Positions 57,710 through 64,000 of a stretch of DNA of 64,000 nucleotides are shown here, in pieces. Both the position numbers and the translations under genes were made by a program. The DNA is from Peribacillus cavernae (GTDB lineage Bacteria; Bacillota; Bacilli; Bacillales; DSM-1321): assembly GCF_003989135.1 (NCBI RefSeq), contig NZ_RYZZ01000010.1, forward strand, positions 1-64,000. Reading direction: 5' to 3'. The notes under the pieces are model-generated. The model was not told the DNA's origin and searched no databases. It saw nothing but the letters and a program-made list of their open reading frames with translations. Positions within the stretch are counted from its first letter, which is position 1; the number at the start of each line of letters is the position of its first letter.

Positions 57710-57736
57710 GTCTATTTATTAAAAGGTACTTCGCTT

Positions 57737-58609
57737 TTAGCGATCAATCGGATTTTTGTTTTCATCCAATGTGAACCCTTCTCCGAGAACATCATGGACG
57801 ATGCTGACGGAGACGAAGGCATGGGGATCAACAGAGGTGATCGCGTTCTTAAGCCGGACAATTTCGTTTTTGCCGACGACACAATACAGCACTTCCCTGT
57901 CTGTCTTGGTAAATGAACCATAGCCCCTTAAGACAGTAACGCCCCGGTCCATATCCTTCATGATCTTAGCGGCAATTTCCGTGTTTTTGTCGGATATTAT
58001 CATCGCACCCCTGGCCGAATAGGCACCTTCCTGCATGAAATCAATCACTCTTGCACCGATAAAGACGGCCACAAGTGTGTACATCGCTTCGCGGTAATCA
58101 AGATAGGTGATGATGGAAAGCGTAATGACCAGCGCATCGAATAAAAACATCGTTCTTCCCATGCTCCAGCCAGTATAACGGAAAGCAAGCCTGGCGATAA
58201 TATCGGAACCCCCGGTGGTGCCTCCGTATCTAAAGATGATTCCAAGACCGATACCGACGAAGATGCCGGCAAACAGTGCGGCAAGCATTAAATCGTCGCC
58301 AAGCGGCATATCAAATTGGAATCGTTCAAATATCCACAGCCATACTGATAAGCTGACAGTACCGATTATCGTATAGAGAAAAGCTGTCTTCCCAAGATGT
58401 CTCCAGCCAAGAAAAAAAAGCGGGATATTTAAGATCAGGTTTGAATAAGAAGGATTAATTCCGACTAATTGATAGATAATCAATGTCAGCCCGGTGAAGC
58501 CGCCTTCTGCAAGATTATTTTGTATATTGAAATGGATCAGCCCAAAGCCGAGTATCCCTGAACCAAACAGGATGAAAAATATATTTTTAAACTTTAAGCC
58601 AGTAAACAT
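57737..58609 (-). CDS. ypjC: YitT-family membrane protein YpjC
   Basis: Membrane protein of 290 residues with five to six hydrophobic segments (about 10-205) and a C-terminal DUF2179 cytoplasmic domain (about 215-285, ITSVDPHAFVSVSIVHDVLG). The glycine-rich RYGGTTGGSDIIARL is typical of the YitT family. Function unknown. It is the only minus-strand gene in the last 25 kb. ATG with GGAGGTATTGAATTAG upstream. Confidence 0.92.
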   Translation of the reverse strand: MFTGLKFKNIFFILFGSGILGFGLIHFNIQNNLAEGGFTGLTLIIYQLVGINPSYSNLILNIPLFFLGWRHLGKTAFLYTIIGTVSLSVWLWIFERFQFDMPLGDDLMLAALFAGIFVGIGLGIIFRYGGTTGGSDIIARLAFRYTGWSMGRTMFLFDALVITLSIITYLDYREAMYTLVAVFIGARVIDFMQEGAYSARGAMIISDKNTEIAAKIMKDMDRGVTVLRGYGSFTKTDREVLYCVVGKNEIVRLKNAITSVDPHAFVSVSIVHDVLGEGFTLDENKNPIDR

Positions 58610-58624
58610 CTAATTCAATACCTC

Positions 58625-58670
58625 CAGAGTATAACTTTTTTAATTTGTACCGGTGTCTAGCTCCAGCAGT
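58625..58670 (+). repeat. Modular palindromic repeat, remnant R9
   Basis: Only the leader and first arm survive: GAGTATAACTTTTTTAATTT, then GGTGTCTAGCTCCAGCAG. It lies in the upstream region of ypjC (minus) and ypjD (plus). Confidence 0.7.
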
Positions 58671-58823
58671 CCGTTTTTCTGAACCTCAGGTGACCATAAT
58701 TATAAAGGAATAAACATCCAGTAGCAATGCAGGCGAGAATGGCGCAAATGTTGTCAGAAACGAAAGTTTTCGCTACCATTAGAAAGAATAAGGTAACAGG
58801 CAGCAGTGAAAAGGGTGATATAA

Positions 58824-59189
58824 TTGGAGAACAAAAAAACGTTGGCTGAGCTCCAGGCTGAAGTGGACGAATACATAAGCCAGTTTAAGGAAGGATACTT
58901 CAGTCCGCTTGCGATGCTTGCCAGGCTTTCTGAAGAGTTAGGGGAGCTTGCCCGTGAGGTGAACCATTTTTACGGCGAGAAGCCAAAAAAATCGATAGAA
59001 AAGGAAAACACTGTTGAAGCAGAACTTGCCGATATGCTTTTTGTGATTGTTTGTTTTGCAAACTCATTAGACATTGATTTACAGACGGCACATGATGCAG
59101 TCATGAATAAATTTAATACCCGCGACAAAGACAGATGGACAAGAATCGGAAAAGAAACAGAGAGGGTGGATGACAGTGGAGAAAACTAA
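58824..59189 (+). CDS. ypjD: MazG-type nucleotide pyrophosphohydrolase YpjD
   Basis: All-alpha NTP pyrophosphohydrolase-like protein of 121 residues. Metal-binding EEXXE/EXXD pattern: [16 protein letters not shown] and [22 protein letters not shown] start after AAAGGGTGATATAA. The stop overlaps the dapB start by 20 nt, so it is co-translated with dapB. Confidence 0.92.
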   Translation: MENKKTLAELQAEVDEYISQFKEGYFSPLAMLARLSEELGELAREVNHFYGEKPKKSIEKENTVEAELADMLFVIVCFANSLDIDLQTAHDAVMNKFNTRDKDRWTRIGKETERVDDSGEN

Positions 59190-59976
59190 GATTATCGTTG
59201 CTGGACCAAGGGGAAGAATGGGCAGGGAAGCGGTCAAGCTTGTCCACGAAACAAATGGGTTTGAACTAGCAGCAGTCCTGGATCACTTGCATGACGGGAT
59301 GAACCTAAAGGATATCGAAGGATTTCAAGGGATCAATGCACCGGTATATTCGGATGTCGAACAATGTTTCTCAGGCGTAACAGCAGATGTGCTGATTGAC
59401 CTGACGACACCTGAAGTCGGCATGCTGCATGCTGAAACGGCATTGACCCATGGGATTCGCCCTGTAGTTGGAACAACGGGATTCTCGAATCAGGACTTGG
59501 ACAGATTGGCCAGGCTTACCAAAGAAACCGGGTTGGGCTGCATCATCGCTCCTAACTTCGCAGTCGGCGCCATTTTGATGATGAAGTTTTCGCAAATGGC
59601 AGCCAAATTTTTCCCTGATGTTGAAATTATTGAACTGCACCATGATCAAAAACTGGATGCGCCATCAGGAACAGCTGTAAAAACAGCGGAAATGATCAAG
59701 AGCAGCAGGCAGACAAAAGAACAGGGGCATCCGGCCGAGAAAGAAACGATAAATGGGGCACGCGGCGCCAATATTGACGGCATGCACATCCACAGCGTAA
59801 GGCTTCCAGGGTTAATCGCGCACCAGCAGGTACTGTTCGGAGCGGATGGGCAAATGCTTTCACTGCGCCACGATTCCTTTAACCGGGCATCGTTCATGTC
59901 CGGTGTGAAACTGGCCGTTGAAACGGTAATGAAGCAGGGTGGCCTCGTATATGGCTTAGAAAATATCATCGAATAG
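59170..59976 (+). CDS. dapB: 4-hydroxy-tetrahydrodipicolinate reductase
   Basis: Lysine, peptidoglycan and dipicolinate pathway enzyme. The 268 residues have the nucleotide motif [33 protein letters not shown], and the catalytic [15 protein letters not shown] (His and Lys). The ATG overlaps the ypjD end; GTG two codons later is an alternative. mgsA begins 12 nt after the stop. Confidence 0.96.
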   Translation: MTVEKTKIIVAGPRGRMGREAVKLVHETNGFELAAVLDHLHDGMNLKDIEGFQGINAPVYSDVEQCFSGVTADVLIDLTTPEVGMLHAETALTHGIRPVVGTTGFSNQDLDRLARLTKETGLGCIIAPNFAVGAILMMKFSQMAAKFFPDVEIIELHHDQKLDAPSGTAVKTAEMIKSSRQTKEQGHPAEKETINGARGANIDGMHIHSVRLPGLIAHQQVLFGADGQMLSLRHDSFNRASFMSGVKLAVETVMKQGGLVYGLENIIE

Positions 59977-59988
59977 GAGACGGTCTGG

Positions 59989-60408
59989 ATGAAGATAGCC
60001 TTAATCGCCCACGATAAGAAAAAAGAGGATTTAATCAGGTTTGTGACAGCGTACAAAGATATTTTCGAACGGCACGAATTATTTGCGACCGGGACGACGG
60101 GAATGCTCATTTCCCAGGAAGTATCTTTGCCTGTACATAGATTCAAATCAGGCCCGCTTGGGGGAGACCAGGAAATTGGTGCGATGATTGCAAGAAATGA
60201 AATGGATATGGTCATTTTCTTTCGGGACCCGCTTACGCCGCAGCCGCATGAACCGGATGTTACTGCCTTGATCAGGCTGGCTGATGTTTATGCCGTACCG
60301 CTTGCGACAAACATGGGAACAGCAGAGGTATTGATCCTCGGATTGAAGAATGGTTATATGGCATGGAGAGACATCGAACATGAACAAGGCGGGACTGATG
60401 GAGAATAA
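59989..60408 (+). CDS. mgsA: Methylglyoxal synthase
   Basis: Converts dihydroxyacetone phosphate to methylglyoxal and phosphate. The 139 residues start [15 protein letters not shown] (active-site His), have the phosphate loop ATGTTG, and catalytic Asp in [27 protein letters not shown] is a family signature. The next gene is bshA, 28 nt downstream; bshB1, which lies here in B. subtilis, is absent. Confidence 0.96.
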   Translation: MKIALIAHDKKKEDLIRFVTAYKDIFERHELFATGTTGMLISQEVSLPVHRFKSGPLGGDQEIGAMIARNEMDMVIFFRDPLTPQPHEPDVTALIRLADVYAVPLATNMGTAEVLILGLKNGYMAWRDIEHEQGGTDGE

Positions 60409-60436
60409 GGTTCAGCTGATTTATTAGGAGAATGAT

Positions 60437-61579
60437 ATGAAACTCAAAATTGGGATTACTTGTTATCCGACTGTCGGAGGTTCAGGAGTAGTTGCTACCG
60501 AACTCGGCAAACTGCTTGCTGAAAAAGGCCATGAAATTCACTTCATTTCTTCAAGCCTGCCTTTTCGGTTAAACAAGATGTATCATAATATTTATTACCA
60601 TCAGGTAGAAGTCAATTCGTATTCTGTCTTTCAATACCCTCCCTATGATCTTGCGCTGGCAAGTAAAATGGCGGAAGTGATCAAAAGAGAAAAGCTTGAT
60701 GTCCTGCACGTCCATTATGCAATCCCGCATGCTGTATGTGCGATATTGGCAAAGCAAATGGCGGATACGGATGTGAAGATAGTCACTACCCTTCATGGAA
60801 CAGATATAACGGTTTTAGGCTATGACCCGTCCTTGAATGATTTAATAAAATTTGGAATCGAAAAGTCGGACGTGGTTACGGCTGTTTCCGATGCCCTCGT
60901 CAGCCAAACGATGGAATTGATAGCACCTGACAAGGATATTTTGACGGTCTATAACTTCATTGATGAACGCATCTATCAAAAAACGGATTCACATCAATTG
61001 CGAAGGCAATATGGAATTAGTGATTCGGAAAAGGTTTGCATCCATGTCTCTAATTTCCGCGCTGTTAAGCGAGTGAAGGACGTAGTGCATGCTTTTGATA
61101 TAACGCGGAAAAGGGTTCCAGCAAAATTACTTCTTGTCGGTGATGGGCCTGAAATGACAATCGTTAGCAAGCTGGTTAAAGAACTTGGCCTGGAAGAACA
61201 TGTCCTGTTCCTTGGTAAACAGGATAATCTGGAGGAACTATATTCCATTAGTGACCTGATCCTGCTGTTATCCGAAAAAGAAAGCTTTGGCCTTGTTTTG
61301 CTTGAAGCAATGGCCTGCGGGGTGCCTTGTATCGGCACAAACGTCGGCGGGATTCCGGAAGTCATCGAGGATGGGAAAACAGGCTACATTTGCGGGCTCG
61401 GAGATATAGAAACTATAGCTGAAAAAGCTGTCGCACTGCTGTCCGATGCCGAACTGCATAAACAGTTTTCTGAAGCGGCCTATCAAAAAGTGCAATCTGA
61501 TTTCCGCTCTGATATTATCACAGCAAAATATGAATCGATATACGGTAAACTGGTGTCTCCAAAATTACCTGATCGATAA
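60437..61579 (+). CDS. bshA: N-acetyl-alpha-D-glucosaminyl L-malate synthase BshA
   Basis: GT-B glycosyltransferase that joins UDP-GlcNAc to L-malate, first step of bacillithiol synthesis. The 380 residues have the N-terminal glycine loop [19 protein letters not shown], the middle [16 protein letters not shown], and the C-terminal [19 protein letters not shown] (EX7E). ATG after TTAGGAGAATG. The deacetylase step (BshB) has no gene at this locus. ypdA at 19.2 kb is the matching reductase. Confidence 0.95.
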   Translation: MKLKIGITCYPTVGGSGVVATELGKLLAEKGHEIHFISSSLPFRLNKMYHNIYYHQVEVNSYSVFQYPPYDLALASKMAEVIKREKLDVLHVHYAIPHAVCAILAKQMADTDVKIVTTLHGTDITVLGYDPSLNDLIKFGIEKSDVVTAVSDALVSQTMELIAPDKDILTVYNFIDERIYQKTDSHQLRRQYGISDSEKVCIHVSNFRAVKRVKDVVHAFDITRKRVPAKLLLVGDGPEMTIVSKLVKELGLEEHVLFLGKQDNLEELYSISDLILLLSEKESFGLVLLEAMACGVPCIGTNVGGIPEVIEDGKTGYICGLGDIETIAEKAVALLSDAELHKQFSEAAYQKVQSDFRSDIITAKYESIYGKLVSPKLPDR

Positions 61580-61594
61580 AGGAGTATCTTCTCC

Positions 61595-62791
61595 ATGAAC
61601 AAGACATTTCTAAAAGCTGTACCTATCCTTGAAAAAATCGAAGAAGCGGGCTTTGAGGCCTATTTTGTTGGCGGCTCTGTACGCGACTATCTTTTGCATA
61701 AAGAAATCAATGATGTTGATATTGCCTCATCTGCGACCCCGCTCGAAATTAAATCAATCTTTCGGAAAACCGTGGATGTTGGCATTGAACATGGGACTGT
61801 GTTGGTGTTAGTAAATGGTGAAGGCTATGAGATTACGACCTTCAGGACGGAGAGCGGTTATTCGGATTTCCGCCGTCCGGATACTGTCGAATTCGTCCGT
61901 TCCCTCGAAGATGATTTAAAGCGAAGAGATTTTACGATGAATGCGATAGCGATGGATAAACAGTGCCGTTTAATTGATCCGTTCCATGGAAAAAAAGCGA
62001 TTCTTGAAAAACGGATCGTGACTGTCGGCGAACCGGGTGAAAGGTTTCGCGAAGATGCACTCCGGATGATGCGGGCGCTCCGTTTTGTCAGCCAGCTCTC
62101 GTTTGAACTGGACGCACAAGCGTTCGAATCGTTGCGTAAAAATAGCTGCCTTTTAGAAAATATTGCAGTGGAACGTATTTATACGGAGTTTGAGAAACTG
62201 CTGATGGGCAAAAGCAAGCAAAAAGCGCTCAAATTGTTGACTGCAAGCGGACTGTATACATATTTACCAGGACTTGCAAGTCAAAAAGAGGCCCTTGAAA
62301 GATTTCAATCCCTGCCGCTGGAGAAGCTTACGGACCCTGTTGTATTGTGGACCTTGTTACTGACGGAGTGTTATGTCGATAATATAGAAACTTTTTTACG
62401 AAAGTGGAAAATACCTGTAAAACAAATAAGGGAAATTCAAAGATTATTGATCCATATCGATAACAGCAGCGATTTCACAAAGGATCGAATGGCCCTTTTT
62501 AACGCAGGTGTCGAGGAGGCAGTGAAGGCTGCCAGGATAATCGCGATTCTTGGCAATGAGGACGGGCGTAAAGCAGAGAGTAGCGTATATCAGGCTTTTC
62601 AGGAGCTGCCTATTCAATCGATGATTGAATTAGCGGTTAATGGCAATGACCTGATAAGCTGGTTCGACCGGCGTCCAGGCCCCTGGGTAAAGGAAGAATT
62701 AATGGGTATCCTCGAAGCTGTTCTTAACGGGGAGGTACGAAATCGAAAAGAAGCGGTAAAGGAGTGGCTTAAGCATTGCAAACGGATGTAA
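61595..62791 (+). CDS. cca: CCA-adding tRNA nucleotidyltransferase
   Basis: Adds or repairs the 3'-CCA of tRNA. The 398 residues have the head-domain motif FVGGSVRDYLL, metal aspartates in DVDIASSATP, RRDFTMNAIAMD, and the RFREDALRMMRALRF neck region. ATG after AAAGGAGTATC. Its end overlaps the birA TTG start by 16 bases. Confidence 0.96.
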   Translation: MNKTFLKAVPILEKIEEAGFEAYFVGGSVRDYLLHKEINDVDIASSATPLEIKSIFRKTVDVGIEHGTVLVLVNGEGYEITTFRTESGYSDFRRPDTVEFVRSLEDDLKRRDFTMNAIAMDKQCRLIDPFHGKKAILEKRIVTVGEPGERFREDALRMMRALRFVSQLSFELDAQAFESLRKNSCLLENIAVERIYTEFEKLLMGKSKQKALKLLTASGLYTYLPGLASQKEALERFQSLPLEKLTDPVVLWTLLLTECYVDNIETFLRKWKIPVKQIREIQRLLIHIDNSSDFTKDRMALFNAGVEEAVKAARIIAILGNEDGRKAESSVYQAFQELPIQSMIELAVNGNDLISWFDRRPGPWVKEELMGILEAVLNGEVRNRKEAVKEWLKHCKRM

Positions 62792-63756
62792 GAAGTAAAT
62801 TGATTGAAGCATTCTCAAAAGCAGACGGGAAATTTATTTCAGGCCAGGAAATCGCAGAATATATCGGCTGTTCCCGGACTGCGGTATGGAAGCATATTGA
62901 AGACTTGCGCAGTGAGGGATATGTATTGGAAGCGGTTAGGAAAAAGGGGTACCAGATTGTCAGCAAGCCTGAAAAGGTGACGGCTAATGAAATCAAGCTC
63001 GGTCTACAGACGAAAATTTTCGGGAAATCCGTCCATTATGAGGAGTCGGTTGAGTCCACTCAAAAAATCGCCCACCGGTTAGCTGGAGATGGTGCTTCGG
63101 AGGGGACTCTTGTCGTCGCTGAAGAGCAGACGTTTGGTAAGGGCAGGCTTTCCAGAAGCTGGCACTCGCCAAAACATACCGGGGTCTGGATGAGCTTAAT
63201 ACTAAGGCCTAATATTCCCTTTCACCAGGCGCCACAGTTGACGTTGCTTACTGCCGTGGCTGTCGTCCAGGGCATCGAAGAAGCAACGGATTTGATGCCA
63301 GGCATTAAATGGCCCAATGATATCCTCATTAACCAAAAGAAAGTCACCGGAATCCTGACTGAGCTTCAGGCTGAAGCCGATCGGATTCATTCAGTAATTA
63401 TTGGCATCGGGATCAACGTAAATCAAAAAAACGATGATTTTCCTGAAGATCTGCGGCAAAAAGCATCTTCCCTTTTTATTGAGTCCGGCCAGCCCGTTTC
63501 AAGGGCAAGGCTGATTCAGCATATACTGGCCAAAATGGAACAACTCTATCAGCTCTATCTCGACAAAGGCTTCACACCGATAAAAATCTTATGGGAGAGC
63601 TATGCCGTCAGTTTAGGAAAAGAAATCAAAGCATCCACATTGACGGAAACGCTTTATGGCAAAGCACTCGGGATAACGGATGAAGGTGTGCTGCTTCTTG
63701 AAGATAACGCCGGACAAATTCATACAATCTATTCCGCAGATATAGAAATCCCTTAG
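62776..63756 (+). CDS. birA: Biotin operon repressor/biotin-protein ligase BirA
   Basis: Biotinylates acceptor proteins and represses biotin genes. The 326 residues have an N-terminal winged helix (about 5-60; GQEIAEYIGCSRTAVWKHIE), the ligase centre with ESTQKIAH, EEQTFGKGRLSRSW, KWPNDILINQKKVTGIL, and a C-terminal SH3-like domain. TTG start overlapping the end of cca, with AAAGGAG upstream. Confidence 0.95.
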   Translation: MQTDVRSKLIEAFSKADGKFISGQEIAEYIGCSRTAVWKHIEDLRSEGYVLEAVRKKGYQIVSKPEKVTANEIKLGLQTKIFGKSVHYEESVESTQKIAHRLAGDGASEGTLVVAEEQTFGKGRLSRSWHSPKHTGVWMSLILRPNIPFHQAPQLTLLTAVAVVQGIEEATDLMPGIKWPNDILINQKKVTGILTELQAEADRIHSVIIGIGINVNQKNDDFPEDLRQKASSLFIESGQPVSRARLIQHILAKMEQLYQLYLDKGFTPIKILWESYAVSLGKEIKASTLTETLYGKALGITDEGVLLLEDNAGQIHTIYSADIEIP

Positions 63757-63853
63757 TATAGTAAAGTAATAGCAATTTTGAAAAGAAATTGGTATAATTC
63801 CTTTGGGCAGTATCTTAGGTGAACTGCACCTGGTAAGAAAATAATAAAACAAA

Positions 63854-63891
63854 TTTCTGCCTTGATCCAGGATGCTGGACGGGGACGGAGG
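63854..63891 (+). ncRNA. pan-type RNA hairpin in the panB leader
   Basis: A 16-bp stem with tetraloop GATG and one single bulged A on each strand. TTTCTG pairs with CGGAGG, bulged A85 (63885) follows, CCTTG pairs with CGGGG, bulged A65 (63865) follows, and TCCAG pairs with CTGGA. Known pan-motif RNAs upstream of pan operons are hairpins with two conserved bulged adenosines. The right arm includes the panB GGAGG. Confidence 0.7.
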
Positions 63892-63901
63892 GATGAAACT
63901 A

Positions 63902-64000
63902 ATGAAACGATCTGGACAATTTATGAAAATGAAACAAAACAACGAAAAGATTGTTATGCTGACAGCCTACGATTTTCCGACCGCCAAGTTAGCAGAACAG
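63902..64000 (+). CDS. panB: 3-methyl-2-oxobutanoate hydroxymethyltransferase (5' part, runs off the window)
   Basis: First committed enzyme of pantothenate synthesis, ketopantoate from alpha-ketoisovalerate. Only the first 33 codons are present, including KIVMLTAYDFPTAKLAEQ, a typical PanB start. The ATG at 63902 is ten bases after GGAGG; the ATG at 63893 touches that site. Expected to head panBCD. Confidence 0.9.
   Translation, partial: MKRSGQFMKMKQNNEKIVMLTAYDFPTAKLAEQ

Overview
The window is chromosomal core DNA of an endospore-forming member of the Bacillaceae (Bacillus sensu lato, closer to Mesobacillus/Cytobacillus/Neobacillus-type genomes than to any strain I can name). The gene order follows, almost gene for gene, the B. 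subtilis resA-to-panB region. Supporting features are TTG and GTG starts with strong GGAGG ribosome-binding sites, sporulation genes (spoIVA, sleB, ypeB, ypjB, prsW), bacillithiol genes (bshA, ypdA), menaquinone genes (hepS, menH, hepT), TRAP (mtrB) and T-rich intrinsic terminators. There are no rRNA or tRNA genes, CRISPR arrays, prophages or transposases.

Layout. 0.2-7.7 kb: cytochrome c maturation resABC, the ResDE redox two-component system, and the ECF sigma factor SigX with its anti-sigma factor. 7.8-11.2 kb: a small membrane ORF, serA (minus), an FMN riboswitch with the riboflavin transporter gene ribU, and ferredoxin (minus). 11.5-17.4 kb: ypbB-recS-ypbD-ypbE-ypbF-ypbG and the MecA paralogue ypbH. 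17.7-22.4 kb: gudB, ypdA, an asparaginase, cspD and a lone XRE regulator. 22.6-30.4 kb: prsW, the spore cortex pair sleB-ypeB, the PilZ protein ypfA, ypfB, cmk-plsC, the S1 protein ypfD and fni. 30.6-37.9 kb: ypzI, yphA, der-gpsA, yphE-yphF, spoIVA and hbs. 38.3-50.0 kb: the aromatic/menaquinone supercluster folE-mtrB-hepS-menH-hepT-ndk-cheR-aroF-aroB-aroH-hisC-tyrA-aroE. 50.4-58.6 kb: ypiA-ypiB-ypiF, qcrABC, ypjA, ypjB, a zinc peptidase and ypjC (minus). 58.8-64 kb: ypjD-dapB-mgsA-bshA-cca-birA and the start of panB.

How the genes work together. Chorismate made by aroF, aroB and aroE feeds tyrosine and phenylalanine (aroH, tyrA, hisC), folate (folE lies beside the cluster) and menaquinone. 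HepS/HepT build the heptaprenyl tail, MenH methylates the ring, and the product carries electrons to the QcrABC bc complex, whose c-type haem depends on ResABC under ResDE control. Compared with B. subtilis, trpEDCFBA is absent between aroH and hisC although TRAP is present, and bshB1 is absent between mgsA and bshA.

The least explained content is non-coding. (1) Nine intergenic copies of a modular palindromic repeat with AGCGCAAGC-type ends and exchangeable hairpin cassettes are scattered over 58 kb. (2) A leader element is shared by ribU and hbs. (3) A pan-type hairpin with one bulged A per strand covers the panB ribosome-binding site. (4) A terminator hairpin contains the ypbH ribosome-binding site. 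(5) mtrB appears to start at ATC. All identifications come from reading the sequence and from memory of B. subtilis homologues; no searches were run.
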